Positions 51,803 to 62,400 of a DNA stretch of 64,000 nucleotides are shown here, piece after piece. The stretch lies in NCBI GenBank assembly GCA_902614915.1, contig CACMMX010000009.1:1-64000 (forward strand). The letters run 5' to 3'. The stretch is from an uncultured Cryomorphaceae bacterium (GTDB lineage Bacteria > Bacteroidota > Bacteroidia > Flavobacteriales > Schleiferiaceae). The notes beneath the pieces were generated by a model that saw only the letters and a list, made by a program, of their open reading frames with translations, was not told the origin of the DNA and did not search any database. The position numbers were made by a program, and so were the translations under genes. How positions within the stretch are numbered: position 1 is the stretch's first letter; the number at the start of each line of letters is the position of its first letter.

Positions 51803-53098
51803 ATGAGCGACAAAAATGAAAATATACCGCAAGGTGATTCCGAGGGTAATACAAGGGATGACGATAATAAAAACCGGAATAGGAATCGCAATAAAAACCG
51901 GAATAGGAATCGCAATCGCAATAAACAGAAGGGGACAGCCAAAAACGTAAAAGCGTCTCCTCTCAGTGATAAAGAAAAGGCATATTTAGAGGAACAATCA
52001 CAATTATTCGAAGAGAATGTTAGACCGGGTGAGTTACAAACTCATTCTGCTGAGGTTCTTGAAAAACCTACCATCGGAATCACCTGTGGCGACCTCAATG
52101 GTATCGGCTTTGAGTTAATTATCAAAACGCTGGAAAATAAGCAAGTATTAGATCTATGTACCCCGGTAATTTTTTCATCTAGTAAAGTTGCTTCCTATCA
52201 TAAAAATGCACTGGATAAAAGTGATTTTAATTTCTTCATATGCAACAGCATAGAGGATGTTCGAGAGAAAAAGCTGAACTTAATAAATACCTGGGAAGAT
52301 AATGTCGAGCTGAATCTTGGGAAACCAACAGATGTGAGCGGAGCGTATGCCCTAAAGAGTATTGATGCTGCCATTAGCGCAGCTAAAGCAGGTAAAATTG
52401 ATGCGATTCTAACTGCACCAATTAATAAACATAATATTACTCTATCTCTAGAGGGTTTTAAGGGTCACACAGGATATTTATCAGAAGCCTTCGATGACGA
52501 TGTATTAATGATCCTTTCATCAGAAGAATTAAAAGTTGCAACTGTAACGGGTCACGTACCCATTTCACAAGTTGCCAAATCCTTATCAATAGAGAAAATA
52601 ACACGTTCCATTGAGCTCTTGGCGCAAAGTCTAAAAAGAGATTTTTGTATTGTCAATCCTAGTATTGCAGTTTTAGGTTTAAACCCACACGCGGGAGAAA
52701 TGGGTACAATTGGGGTTGAAGAAGAAAAAATAATTAAGCCTGCCATTGAAAATGCTAGTGAAATACGGGCTATAGTCAAAGGCCCTTTCCCTGCAGATGG
52801 TTTCTTCGGTCAAGGTTATGAAACCAAATTTGATGCTGTATTAGGAATGTACCATGATCAAGTATTTGTACCATTTAAAGCTTTAGCAATGGGAAGAGGG
52901 ACAAATTTTACCTCAGGTCTGTCCGTGGTACGAACATCCCCCGACCACGGAACAGCGATGCATCTTGCAGGTAAAAACATAGCTAATGAGCATTCATTCC
53001 GCTCAGCCTTATTTACCGCAATTGATGTTCTCAACAATAGAAAGGCTTTTGATGAGATGACAGCAAACCCAATCAAAAAACAAAACGATAAGCGTTAG
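51803..53098 (+). CDS. pdxA: 4-hydroxythreonine-4-phosphate dehydrogenase with Asn/Arg-repeat N-terminus
   Basis: PdxA oxidises 4-phosphohydroxy-L-threonine in de novo pyridoxal-phosphate synthesis. The enzyme part begins near residue 88 (KPTIGITCGDLNGIGFELI) and has the zinc/active-site segments GHTGYLSEAF, GLNPHAGEMG, MYHDQVFVPFKAL and RTSPDHGTA, all intact. At 431 residues the protein is about 80-90 longer than usual. The extra N-terminus is hydrophilic and holds an Asn-Arg/Lys repeat (about 22-43) encoded by a 24-base tandem repeat. No internal Met exists before the enzyme part, so the extension seems to be translated. It may bind RNA or another partner. Confidence 0.9.
   Translation: MSDKNENIPQGDSEGNTRDDDNKNRNRNRNKNRNRNRNRNKQKGTAKNVKASPLSDKEKAYLEEQSQLFEENVRPGELQTHSAEVLEKPTIGITCGDLNGIGFELIIKTLENKQVLDLCTPVIFSSSKVASYHKNALDKSDFNFFICNSIEDVREKKLNLINTWEDNVELNLGKPTDVSGAYALKSIDAAISAAKAGKIDAILTAPINKHNITLSLEGFKGHTGYLSEAFDDDVLMILSSEELKVATVTGHVPISQVAKSLSIEKITRSIELLAQSLKRDFCIVNPSIAVLGLNPHAGEMGTIGVEEEKIIKPAIENASEIRAIVKGPFPADGFFGQGYETKFDAVLGMYHDQVFVPFKALAMGRGTNFTSGLSVVRTSPDHGTAMHLAGKNIANEHSFRSALFTAIDVLNNRKAFDEMTANPIKKQNDKR
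51866..51922 (+). repeat. 24-bp tandem repeat inside pdxA
   Basis: The unit AATAAAAACCGGAATAGGAA plus TCGC occurs twice in direct succession, then a partial AATCGCAATAAAC. It encodes alternating Asn and Arg/Lys. Such repeats can change copy number by slippage without breaking the frame, since the unit is a multiple of three. Confidence 0.75.
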
Positions 53099-53117
53099 AA
53101 TTTTTCAACAATTTGAA

Positions 53118-53125
53118 TAACTTTG
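53118..53125 (+). promoter_or_regulatory. Candidate -7 element upstream of the DUF177 gene
   Basis: TAACTTTG matches the TAnnTTTG consensus exactly, 24 bases before the ATG at 53150. No -33 box is clear. Confidence 0.4.
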
Positions 53126-53149
53126 CGCGTTCATTCAAATGAATAACTA

Positions 53150-53644
53150 ATGAAGGCTAAAGACTTTACTATTTCTTTTAGCGGCTTAAGTCTTGGTCCT
53201 CATGAGTTTGAATACGAACTGAATGACATGTTCTTTACTCTTTTTGAATTCACAAATTACCGGGATTTGCAGGGCAAAGCAGTAATGAAAATGTTGAAAA
53301 GTGAAACAGTGTTTCATCTTGATTTCACATTCAATGGTTCGATTACAGCGCCATGCGACGTTACCAACGAGAACTATACTCAGGCACTTACGAATAGTTT
53401 TGAAATGCAAGTAAAGTTCGGGGAAGAATACAACGATGAAAATGATGAGCTTCTCATTCTCCCTCGCGGAGAGCATTCGTTCAACATTTCTCAAATTTTA
53501 TACGAGTTAGTTGTTCTAAGCATTCCACAAAAATTAACTGGGCCTAACGCAGGAAACGGTGTTGAAGATTTTATAGAAGAAGACAGAAAAGAAAGTACTG
53601 ATCCTAGATGGGATCGTTTAAAAAATTTGTTGAATAATAAATAA
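53150..53644 (+). CDS. DUF177 (YceD-like) protein
   Basis: The 164-residue product has the DUF177 pattern with an N-terminal beta part, FLDFTFNGSITAPCDVT-like segment and the acidic C-terminus PRWDRLKNLL. YceD/DUF177 genes are linked to rpmF and fatty-acid genes in most bacteria and have been tied to 23S rRNA maturation. Here it is 9 bases before rpmF, the usual order. It has no signal peptide. Confidence 0.88.
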   Translation: MKAKDFTISFSGLSLGPHEFEYELNDMFFTLFEFTNYRDLQGKAVMKMLKSETVFHLDFTFNGSITAPCDVTNENYTQALTNSFEMQVKFGEEYNDENDELLILPRGEHSFNISQILYELVVLSIPQKLTGPNAGNGVEDFIEEDRKESTDPRWDRLKNLLNNK

Positions 53645-53653
53645 CATTTAGAT

Positions 53654-53836
53654 ATGGCACATCCTAAGCGAAGACAGTCAAGCACAAGAAGAGATAAGCG
53701 CAGAACGCACTACAAAGCAGCCGATCAGCAATTAGCGATTTGCCCTACTACTGGCGAAGCGCACCTTTACCACCGAGCGCATTGGCATGAAGGAAAACTT
53801 TACTATAAAGGTAAAGTGGTAATGGAACAAGCATAA
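53654..53836 (+). CDS. rpmF: 50S ribosomal protein L32
   Basis: The 60-residue product begins [19 protein letters not shown], the typical L32 N-terminus, and has [15 protein letters not shown]32 normally has a Cys4 zinc site in zinc-bound forms; here only one Cys remains, so it is the zinc-free type. It lies 9 bases after the DUF177 gene and is closed by a strong terminator. Confidence 0.96.
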   Translation: MAHPKRRQSSTRRDKRRTHYKAADQQLAICPTTGEAHLYHRAHWHEGKLYYKGKVVMEQA

Positions 53837-53866
53837 TCGCGTAGACAAATAATTGATTTTTAGTTA

Positions 53867-53899
53867 AGTAGCCCCTAATAAGGCTACTTTTTTTTTTTT
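53867..53899 (+). terminator. Rho-independent terminator
   Basis: AGTAGCC pairs with GGCTACT around an 8-base loop and is followed by ten or more T. It separates rpmF from fabH. Confidence 0.9.
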
Positions 53900-53951
53900 A
53901 AACCCTGTTTTTTAAATAGGTCACTTATTTTAGCCCCCTCAACCAAATAGG

Positions 53952-54944
53952 ATGAAAGCAGCAATTACAGCCATCGGAGGGTATGTTCCTGAATATATTC
54001 TAACCAACAGTGAGTTGGAATCTATGGTGGATACCAATGACGAATGGATAACTACTCGGACCGGAATTAAAGAAAGACGAATTTTAAAACCAGAGGAGGG
54101 ACGAGGTGCTTCCTATTTAGCTATTAAGGCAGTTGAAGCAATGAAGAAGGAATACGGCGTTCGAGTGGACGACGTTGATTTGGTCATCTTGGCATCTGTA
54201 ACTGTTGATTTACCGGTAGCCATTACCTCCGCATTTATTGCTCAGGAAATTGGAGCAAGAAATGCTTATGCATTTGACTTACAAGCTGCATGTTCTTCTT
54301 TTCTATATGCAGTAAGTACCGCTGCTGCCTATATAGAATCCAAAAAATATAAAAAAGTTTTAGTGCTAGGCTCTGATGTGATGAGTTCAATTGTGGATTA
54401 TACGGATCGCACAACTTGTATATTATTTGGCGATGGATGCGGAGTAGCCTTAATGGAACCTAACGAAGAAAATCTTGGTGTGCAAGACGAAATTCTAAGA
54501 ACGGATGCTATTGGTCGAGATTTTTTACGCATTGAAGCAGGCGGTTCTTTCCTGCCCCCTTCACACGATACTATTGATAAAAAACAACATGCTATTAGAC
54601 AGGAGGGACAAAATGTTTTTCGTTTCGCAGTAAGTAGAATGGCTGATACTTCTGCAGAATTGCTTGAAAAAAACAATCTAACAGGTGATGATATTGCCTA
54701 CCTTGTTCCACATCAAGCAAATCTTAGAATTATTGATGCCACTGCCCGTCGCATGGGGCTAACCAAAGAGAAAGTAGTTGTAAATATTGAAAATTATGGC
54801 AATACAACCTCCGCAACCATCCCCTTGGGTATGTGGGACTATAGAGATAAATTCAAAAAAGGAGATAATATCTTCTTCGCAGCTTTCGGTGGAGGATTCA
54901 CTTGGGGAGCTATGTGGATCAAATGGGCAATCGATAAAAAATAA
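53952..54944 (+). CDS. fabH: 3-oxoacyl-ACP synthase III
   Basis: FabH starts type II fatty-acid synthesis by condensing acyl-CoA with malonyl-ACP. In 330 residues I see TRTGIKERR (about 36-44), the active Cys in AACSSFLYA (Cys about 114), the His in [12 protein letters not shown] and the Asn in [11 protein letters not shown], so the Cys-His-Asn triad is complete. In Bacteroidota its preferred primers are often branched or short acyl-CoAs; this is not visible here. It leads the fabH-accB-accC series. Confidence 0.95.
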   Translation: MKAAITAIGGYVPEYILTNSELESMVDTNDEWITTRTGIKERRILKPEEGRGASYLAIKAVEAMKKEYGVRVDDVDLVILASVTVDLPVAITSAFIAQEIGARNAYAFDLQAACSSFLYAVSTAAAYIESKKYKKVLVLGSDVMSSIVDYTDRTTCILFGDGCGVALMEPNEENLGVQDEILRTDAIGRDFLRIEAGGSFLPPSHDTIDKKQHAIRQEGQNVFRFAVSRMADTSAELLEKNNLTGDDIAYLVPHQANLRIIDATARRMGLTKEKVVVNIENYGNTTSATIPLGMWDYRDKFKKGDNIFFAAFGGGFTWGAMWIKWAIDKK

Positions 54945-54976
54945 CTCGTAAATTCATATTCCTAAATAACACGAAC

Positions 54977-55468
54977 ATGGACTTGAAAGAAATCCAAGCA
55001 CTCATCAAATTCGTTTCAAAAAGCGGCGCTCAAGAAGTGAGTCTAGAAACCGAAGATTTCAAGATTAATATTAAGACAGCGTCAGGAGTAGCTGAACAAC
55101 CAACAATTATCCAAGCGGTTGCTCCTCAGGCGGCAATGCCCGTTGCTGCGGCACCAGCTACCGATATTTCAGCACCTACAACGCCAACGGCACCTGAAGA
55201 TGCATCAACTTCTGACGATAGTAATAATTACATCGAGGTGAAATCCCCTATGATTGGGACATTATACCGTAGCCCATCTCCTGATCAAGATGCTTTTGTC
55301 AAAGTAGGCTCTGAAATCAAACCAGGCGATATTCTATGTATTATAGAGGCCATGAAGCTGTTCAATGAAATTGAAAGTGAAGTGAGCGGAAAGATTGTCA
55401 AAGTATTAGTTGACGATCAAAGTCCTATCGAGTATGATCAACCGCTATTTTTAGTTGACCCCTCTTAA
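54977..55468 (+). CDS. accB: Biotin carboxyl carrier protein of acetyl-CoA carboxylase
   Basis: The 163-residue protein carries biotin between carboxylase and transferase. The N-terminus (about 1-40) is followed by an Ala/Pro/Thr-rich flexible linker (about 40-82) and the biotinyl domain with [10 protein letters not shown] and EAMKLFNE, whose Lys127 is the biotin site. It lies 32 bases after fabH and 21 bases before accC. Confidence 0.96.
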   Translation: MDLKEIQALIKFVSKSGAQEVSLETEDFKINIKTASGVAEQPTIIQAVAPQAAMPVAAAPATDISAPTTPTAPEDASTSDDSNNYIEVKSPMIGTLYRSPSPDQDAFVKVGSEIKPGDILCIIEAMKLFNEIESEVSGKIVKVLVDDQSPIEYDQPLFLVDPS

Positions 55469-55489
55469 AACTGCGAAAATACGCTTGTT

Positions 55490-56830
55490 ATGTTTAAAAA
55501 AGTACTCATTGCAAATAGGGGTGAGATTGCACTACGTGTAATCCGTACTTGTAAAGAGATGAACATCAAGACTGTGGCTGTTTATTCACAAGCAGATGCA
55601 GATTCATTGCATGTTCGTTTTGCGGATGAAGCCGTTTGTATCGGTCCCGCGGCTTCCTCAGAAAGTTATTTAAGTATTCCAAATATTATAGCTGCGGCAG
55701 AAATAACCAATTCAGATGCTGTTCATCCCGGTTACGGTTTCCTAAGTGAAAATGCCAAATTTTCTCGTATTTGTCAAGAACATGGAATCAAGTTTATTGG
55801 TGCTAGTCCAGATCAAATAGATAGCATGGGCGATAAGGCTACCGCCAAGGAAACTATGAAAAAAGCCGGAGTACCTTGTATCCCCGGTTCAGAAGGTATT
55901 CTTGAAACGTACGAAGATGCTGTCACAACAGCCCGTAAAATTGGCTATCCAGTCATGATGAAAGCGACTGCCGGTGGCGGTGGCAAAGGAATGCGTGCTA
56001 TCATGGAAGAAAACGAACTTCAAGGTGCATGGGAAAGTGCTCGCCGTGAAGCAGCGGCAGCCTTTGGGAACGACGGTATGTACATGGAAAAACTCATTCT
56101 TGAACCTAGACATATTGAAATTCAAATCATTGGAGACAGCTTTGGGAAAGCCTGTCACCTAAGTGAGCGTGATTGTTCGGTTCAACGTCGTCACCAAAAA
56201 TTAGTAGAAGAAACCCCGTCTCCATTCATGACGGATAAACTTCGAAAAAAGATGGGTGAAGCCGCAGTCAAAGCCGCAGAATTCATTGCTTATGAAGGTG
56301 CCGGAACAGTCGAATTTTTAGTAGATAAAGACCGTAACTTCTACTTCATGGAAATGAACACTCGTATTCAGGTAGAACATCCTATTACAGAGCAAGTTGT
56401 TGGGTTCGATTTAATTCGCGAACAAATCAAGGTGGCAGCTGGAGAAGCTATTTCTGGCAAAAACTATTTTCCTGAAATGCATAGTATAGAAGTTAGGATT
56501 AACGCTGAAGACGCGTTTAATGACTTCCGTCCATCACCAGGTATGATTACTTCATTTCACGCTCCTGGAGGACATGGGGTTCGCCTTGATACCCATTGCT
56601 ACAGTGGCTATGCCATTCCTCCTTTCTACGACTCTATGATTGCCAAGTTGATTATTACAGCCCGTACACGTGAGGAGGCTTTAGATAAATTAAAACGCGC
56701 CTTAGATGAGTTTATAGTTGAAGGAATAAAAACAACTATTCCGTTCCATCAACAATTATTGGATAATAAAGATTTCCGCAAAGGAGTTTATACAACTAAA
56801 TTCATGGAGGATTTTGAACTCCAAGAGTGA
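55490..56830 (+). CDS. accC: Acetyl-CoA carboxylase biotin carboxylase subunit
   Basis: AccC carboxylates biotin on AccB with ATP and bicarbonate, the first half of malonyl-CoA synthesis. The 446-residue protein shows the ATP-grasp loop [13 protein letters not shown] (about 162-174), [17 protein letters not shown], and the catalytic [19 protein letters not shown], all intact. The length is normal. A bidirectional terminator lies 30 bases downstream. Confidence 0.97.
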   Translation: MFKKVLIANRGEIALRVIRTCKEMNIKTVAVYSQADADSLHVRFADEAVCIGPAASSESYLSIPNIIAAAEITNSDAVHPGYGFLSENAKFSRICQEHGIKFIGASPDQIDSMGDKATAKETMKKAGVPCIPGSEGILETYEDAVTTARKIGYPVMMKATAGGGGKGMRAIMEENELQGAWESARREAAAAFGNDGMYMEKLILEPRHIEIQIIGDSFGKACHLSERDCSVQRRHQKLVEETPSPFMTDKLRKKMGEAAVKAAEFIAYEGAGTVEFLVDKDRNFYFMEMNTRIQVEHPITEQVVGFDLIREQIKVAAGEAISGKNYFPEMHSIEVRINAEDAFNDFRPSPGMITSFHAPGGHGVRLDTHCYSGYAIPPFYDSMIAKLIITARTREEALDKLKRALDEFIVEGIKTTIPFHQQLLDNKDFRKGVYTTKFMEDFELQE

Positions 56831-56859
56831 TTAAGGCACCTGTTACGACTTTGAATAAA

Positions 56860-56892
56860 AAAAACCTCGCAGGGAACTGCGAGGTTTTTTTT
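56860..56892. terminator. Bidirectional terminator between accC and msrA
   Basis: AACCTCGCAG and CTGCGAGGTT form a 10-bp stem with a GGAA loop, flanked by A8 on the left and T8 on the right. It can stop transcription from both sides. Confidence 0.92.
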
Positions 56893-56901
56893 CACTACCG
56901 T

Positions 56902-57501
56902 TTAAAACAATTTACGCGGAGCGTGACAATACGGTGTTCCACCTTTATTATCATAGTAATCTTGATGGTAATTCTCCGCAGAGTAGAATTCGGCTGCCGG
57001 AAGAATTTCCGTAGCTACATCGTAGCCCTTATTCACAAGCAATGTTTTCAACATTAAGGCTGTTTCAAATTGTGCTTCATTTTGAAAAAATATGGCACTG
57101 CGGTATTGGGGACCAATATCTGGACCTTGCCCATCGCGCTGGGTAGGATCATGTGTTTCAAAAAACACACGTACCAATTCCTCAAAGGTTACCTCAGAAG
57201 GGTTAAATACAACATGAACGGCCTCATAATGACCCGTACGTTTTGTACATACCTCTCTATAACTTGGATTTTTAACCTTACCGCCTGTATATCCACACGT
57301 AGTAGCAAAGACACCAGGGATTTTCTGTAAATAATATTCTGTCCCCCAAAAACATCCGGAAGCCAGAACCGCTACTTCTTGGCCTTCAATAGGTTCAGGA
57401 ATAATTGCCATCGCAAATGCATCGCTCATATTGTCATTAGTTTGTGCTGTACAGCCAAAGATTAGCGCAAACACAGCTATAGTTAATACTTGCATCTTCA
57501 T
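56902..57501 (-). CDS. msrA: Peptide methionine (S)-S-oxide reductase lipoprotein
   Basis: MsrA repairs oxidised methionine. The 199-residue product has a lipoprotein signal with ALIFGCTAQ (Cys about 17), so it is exported and anchored, unlike the cytosolic E. coli enzyme. The active site is GCFWGTEYY (Cys about 50), followed by GYTGGKVKNPSYREVCT, HYEAVHVVFNP and HDPTQRDGQGPDIGPQYRSAIF. It should protect envelope proteins. Confidence 0.94.
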   Translation of the reverse strand: MKMQVLTIAVFALIFGCTAQTNDNMSDAFAMAIIPEPIEGQEVAVLASGCFWGTEYYLQKIPGVFATTCGYTGGKVKNPSYREVCTKRTGHYEAVHVVFNPSEVTFEELVRVFFETHDPTQRDGQGPDIGPQYRSAIFFQNEAQFETALMLKTLLVNKGYDVATEILPAAEFYSAENYHQDYYDNKGGTPYCHAPRKLF

Positions 57502-57553
57502 TGTTCAAATAACATAAATATGAGGCCATCTGTTTCGAGATTGTGGGAAAGAA

Positions 57554-58549
57554 TTAAAAACTAACAAACCCCTTCGCAAGAAGAACTTCTGCAATCTGAA
57601 CGGTATTGGTTGCCGCACCCTTACGCAGATTATCGCTGACAATCCAAATATTGAGAGCGTTTTTAATAGTAAAATCTCTTCTTATTCGACCCACAAAAAC
57701 ATCGTCTTTTCCCTCTGCCATTAAAGGCATTGGATAGTTATTGAATTCTGGTTGGTCTTGAAGTATAATACCGTTCGTCTCGCTTAAAATTTGACGTATC
57801 TCTTCTATCTCGAATGGCTTTTCAAATTGAATATTGACACTTTCACTATGGCCTCCATGAACCGGAACACGTACTGCTGTTGCCACCAGTTTAATACCGT
57901 CATCACCGATAATTTTAACCGTCTCTTGAGTCATCTTCATTTCCTCCTTAGTGTAATCATTATCAAGAAAGACATCGCAATGAGGAATACAATTTCGATC
58001 AATTCTATATGGATAAACCATTTGTACATTGGAGCCTAGCCGCTCACCCTCAATCTGATCTATCGCTGCTTTTCCGGTGCCTGTAACGCTTTGGTATGTG
58101 CTCACAATTACTCGCTTAGCAATAAACGCCTTGTGCAACGGGTATAATGCCATAACAAGCTGTATAGTAGAGCAATTAGGATTTGCAATAATCATGTCCG
58201 TTAATTCCAATGTATCTGCATTGATTTCGGGAACAATAAGCTTTTTATTTATGTCCATTCGCCATGCACTCGAGTTGTCTATTACACGCGTGCCGACTGC
58301 TGCAAATTTAGGAGCCCACTTCAAGGATATATTACCTCCTGCCGAGAATAATGCAATATCTGGAGCGGCAGCAACAGCATAGTCAATATTTTGAGTTACC
58401 CAAGTTCGGCCGCCAAATTGAATTTGGTTTCCAACGCTTTTTTCTGAAGCAACAGGAATCAGCTCTGTTACAGGAAAGTTTCGCTCTGCTAAAACTTTCA
58501 AAATGATCTGTCCAACCATTCCTGTTGCACCAACTATTGCAATTCTCAT
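57554..58549 (-). CDS. asd: Aspartate-semialdehyde dehydrogenase
   Basis: This NADPH enzyme converts aspartyl phosphate to aspartate semialdehyde for lysine, diaminopimelate, threonine and methionine. In 331 residues I see the Rossmann motif VGATGMVGQ (about 6-14), the active site NPNCSTIQL (Cys126) and the His-bearing RVPVHGGHSESVNIQF. The length is normal. It is divergent from purQ; both have exact TAnnTTTG boxes in the 98-base gap. Confidence 0.96.
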   Translation of the reverse strand: MRIAIVGATGMVGQIILKVLAERNFPVTELIPVASEKSVGNQIQFGGRTWVTQNIDYAVAAAPDIALFSAGGNISLKWAPKFAAVGTRVIDNSSAWRMDINKKLIVPEINADTLELTDMIIANPNCSTIQLVMALYPLHKAFIAKRVIVSTYQSVTGTGKAAIDQIEGERLGSNVQMVYPYRIDRNCIPHCDVFLDNDYTKEEMKMTQETVKIIGDDGIKLVATAVRVPVHGGHSESVNIQFEKPFEIEEIRQILSETNGIILQDQPEFNNYPMPLMAEGKDDVFVGRIRRDFTIKNALNIWIVSDNLRKGAATNTVQIAEVLLAKGFVSF

Positions 58550-58575
58550 AAATCACTAACTTATCTAGTATCATA

Positions 58576-58611
58576 CAAATCTAATTCTTATCAGCCTTAT
58601 GAAAACGCAAA
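58576..58611 (-). promoter_or_regulatory. Candidate asd promoter
   Basis: On the minus strand TAGATTTG (58576-58583) is an exact -7 element and TTTG (58608-58611) lies 24 bases upstream as a -33 box. The asd ATG is 27 bases downstream. Confidence 0.5.
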
Positions 58612-58618
58612 CGTTCTG

Positions 58619-58626
58619 TACATTTG
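58619..58626 (+). promoter_or_regulatory. Candidate -7 element of purQ
   Basis: TACATTTG is an exact match to TAnnTTTG and lies 22 bases before the purQ ATG at 58648. It also supports that ATG over an in-frame TTG at 58624, which overlaps the element. Confidence 0.45.
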
Positions 58627-58647
58627 TTACCAATAAAAGTAAACGCT

Positions 58648-59343
58648 ATGAAGTTTGGTGTTATTACCTTTCCGGGGTCAAATTGTGACCAAGACATGAT
58701 TTATGCATTGAAGACTATTATCGGTTATGATGTAGTCAATCTCTGGCACAAGGATGCTAATCTTCAAGAAGTAGATTGCGTAATTCTACCCGGTGGCTTT
58801 TCATACGGCGATTACCTACGCTCCGGAGCAATAGCTAAAATGAGCCCTATCATGGGTAGTGTAATTGATTTTGCGAATAATGGGGGATATGTGTTAGGAG
58901 TATGTAATGGTTTTCAAATACTAACTGAAAGTGGCTTGTTACCTGGGGCGCTAAGACACAACAACAGTCATAAATTCATCTGTAAAAATGTATTTATCAA
59001 ACCCATAAGTAATTCAGCGGGACTTACAGCAGAACTTGACCGAAATCGTGGCTATAAAATTCCTATTGCACATGGCGAAGGAAACTACTACTGTTCTCAC
59101 GAAACATTATACGAGTTAAAAGCAAACGATCAAATTCTCTTTAAATATTCCAATCAATTCGGTGTTGTAACTGAGGCAGAAAACCCTAATGGATCCATTG
59201 AAAATATTGCAGGAGTCTGCAATAAAGCAAAGAATGTGTTTGGTATGATGCCTCATCCAGAACGCGCTGCGGATTCAGAATTAAATAATGAGGACGGGTT
59301 AGCACTTTTTAAAAGCTTAATAAATCACATGTCTATAGCCTAA
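58648..59343 (+). CDS. purQ: Phosphoribosylformylglycinamidine synthase, glutaminase subunit
   Basis: PurQ releases ammonia from glutamine for the PurL subunit in the fourth step of purine synthesis. The 231-residue product starts MKFGVITFPGSNCDQD and has ILPGGFSYGDYLRSGA, the nucleophile in VLGVCNGFQIL (Cys86) and the catalytic His-Glu in MMPHPERA. The presence of separate PurQ implies the three-part PurLQS type, although purL and purS are not in the window. Confidence 0.95.
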   Translation: MKFGVITFPGSNCDQDMIYALKTIIGYDVVNLWHKDANLQEVDCVILPGGFSYGDYLRSGAIAKMSPIMGSVIDFANNGGYVLGVCNGFQILTESGLLPGALRHNNSHKFICKNVFIKPISNSAGLTAELDRNRGYKIPIAHGEGNYYCSHETLYELKANDQILFKYSNQFGVVTEAENPNGSIENIAGVCNKAKNVFGMMPHPERAADSELNNEDGLALFKSLINHMSIA

Positions 59344-59362
59344 GGCTAGTCTTTAATTAAAA

Positions 59363-59390
59363 AAACCTCCTGAAATTCAGAAGGTTTTTT
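59363..59390. terminator. Terminator between purQ and the large T9SS gene
   Basis: AACCT-C-CTGAA pairs with TTCAG-A-AGGTT (one mismatch) and is followed by T6 on the plus strand and T-rich sequence on the minus strand. It serves two convergent genes. Confidence 0.8.
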
Positions 59391-59409
59391 AGTATCAATT
59401 CATAACATT

Positions 59410-62400
59410 CTACTGTAACAGTAACGGTATGTTTTCAATCTCTGCGTTTTGAATGAGTTGAACCATATAAGCGCCTCGTGCCCAATCCTGCACATCTATA
59501 TCTAAAGCCCCGTTTACATTGGTAACCAGTACAGTGCGCCCAGCTGCATCTAGAATCCTTACATCAGAACTCCCTCCAACACGAATCGTCAACAGATTTA
59601 CTGCTGGATTAGGATAGATTTCATAACCCGATAAAAGTTCCTCTCCTAATCCTATGTTGTTTACGCTGTATACATCGGAAATATTAGAACATAGGATATT
59701 TGACGTAATCTCTACGTAATAATCACCATTAGAGCTAGGCATAAAAGAAGAGGCTGTAGCTCCTATAATAGGCATCATATTGGAATCAAACCATTGGAAA
59801 GTGTAGTTTCCAGGAGGTATAGTAGCCACAAGCTCACCTGTTAGAGGATCTTGAGCTACAGTCGGTTTATTAGGGGCCGATTGCACACTTATTGAACGCT
59901 GCTTTGTATCCGAACAACCTGTTATTGGGTCAGTATAGGTGTAAAAAATCCAATGTGAGCCAACACCCAAAGTATTTGGAAAAATGAAACCATTTGAAAC
60001 GCCGATACCAGAATATACACCACCAATAGGGGCTCCTCCGGTCAAAATTTTTGGATCGTCTAATTCACAAACATAACCCTGTGAAGTCAATGTTACAATT
60101 GGTAGGGGGTTAACTGTTATTGTCAATGAGTCATATAGCACCTTCGAGGAAACACAATTGTCAGAGCTAGTCATTTTAACTTTTAATACATCTCCATCCA
60201 ATAAAAGGCCAGAAAAAGTAGTCCCCCCAGAATAAACGACACTCCCATTCACCATCCAATCGAATGATGGTGATAGACCTCCATTTAGATATGTTGCGGA
60301 AGCAAAAACACTATCATTTTCACATACCTGCGATGAACTCACTGATAGTGATACATATGATGTTGAAGCCGCTGTAATATCTACGTGATTAATACTCAAA
60401 ACAGAGTCTGAACCTGCGGCATTACTAACTACAAGTTTTACATCGTATTTCCCAGGAGCAGCGTAGGTCACTGAAGGACTTGCCAATATCGAAGTTGACG
60501 GTGTTCCTCCAGGGAAATACCATGTGCGGGCTGTTGGCGATGGCGTAGTGAAATCGTAAAATTTCAGAGTCTGTGCCACACATGCCGCCGTATCACCCAG
60601 AAAAGAGGCAACAGGAGCAATTTGGGCTTGACCACTTATATTAATATTATCAATAAAAATATTATTTCCATATCCGTTAATCGTAACAAACTTGACACGA
60701 ATACCCGACATACCACTGTATGCGTTTAAGTCTATTGAGGGACACGACACATTTGTATTCCCGAAGCACCAATAAGACGGATCATTTGGAACAAATGAAC
60801 TAGAAAACTGTCCAGCCGTACTAAAATTAACGTCGTCAGTTCTCCAGCTTGCTAATTCGTTCCAATTAGAACCACAATCTGAACTAATATAAACCTTTAA
60901 ACTATCCTTATATGCAGAGGAATAATAGGATGACGCATATTCAAAAGTCATTGAAACAAGAGTGTCATTGGAGAAATCAAGAGGTGGACTTATTAATTCA
61001 TCCACCTCACCGTTAGTTGAATAGGAATAATGATTCACGCTCATAGCCGTTGAACCTGGTGAAGACCCTCCTACTTGAGAAAGCGTCCAAGTAATACCAT
61101 TATCGGGATTAGAAATCTCCCAACCATTGCTCCCAGTTTCAAAATCTTCCTCAAAAGGAAGCGTTACTCCTCCAACAGAAATAACCTGAAATCGCGTAGT
61201 ATCATCTACTCCATAGTTATTACTAACACTAAGTGAGACTGTATAATTTCCCGTTGAGTTAAAAGTAATCTGTGGATTCTCAGAACTATCCGTAGTTCCT
61301 CCAACAAAATTATATGATGAAGGTGTAATCTGCCAATACCAGGAGGTTGGCCGACCGGATGAAACGTCTGATAATTGGATGATATCATTTAATCCACATA
61401 AGGTATTAGGATCAACATCAAAGTTTGCTTCAGGAGCCGCGCTCATACCGGCCATCATTGGACTTTGCCAAACACCGCGACCATAAGTTCCAATGCGAAG
61501 CAAAGATTGATCTTCGTATACCTCCAAATCGTTGATTATAACATTGGGCAAATTCTTATTGAAACTTACCCAAGTGGGGTGAACTGAACTTTTATAGTAA
61601 ACCCCAATATCTGTTCCAACATATATACCATCACTACCATTACCTTCAAAAGCAATAGCTGTAGCAGGAACATTTGGGAGCCCCGTTGAAATGTTTGTCC
61701 ACGAAAGTCCTCCATTAAAACTTTCCATCGCTTTTCTATTACCATTATATCCACCAATGGCAATAGCAACGTGATTTTCATCGGCTGGGTCTATTGCTAT
61801 TCCTAGTATATTAGACCCGGGAGCTAAGCTACCTGAAGGTGTAATTGTAGACCATATTGCGCCACCATTATTGGACTTAAAGACGTTTTGATTAATGAGC
61901 ACATAAATGTAATTCGTATTACTTTTAGCGATTTCAAACTCATCAATATTCGAATTACCATTTATATTATTTGTTGAGGTTGCCGACCAGCTTTGTCCTC
62001 CGTCTGTCGATTTCCATAACCTCGTAAAACCAGCATAAATTGTATTTGAAACAATTGGATCAACATTAAATGGTGTAACCCAATTTCCAGATCCCGCAGG
62101 TGATAAATTATTGATCGGAGAAAAGAAACTTCCTCCATTATTACTCCTGTAAAAATCTCCATAATAAACAGAAGTATAGAGGATATTATCATTAACTGCA
62201 TCGACACCGTTGTCCATTCCATCGCCACCGGTAACCTCAGACCAGTTGAACGTATTAAAGCGTAAATGCGAGCCATTATCTTGAGCACCTGCAAGAATTA
62301 ATGATGTGTCTAAAGTACTTTGGCTTATTTTATGATACTGAGAGATATTCATCCCATCATTCAGCTCGGTCCATGAAGCCCCTCCGTTAGAAGTTTTGTA

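Noticed and set aside
56827-57057. Plus-strand frame overlapping the accC end, the terminator and msrA
   Set aside because: It runs through a perfect bidirectional terminator and is antisense to msrA; the product looks random.
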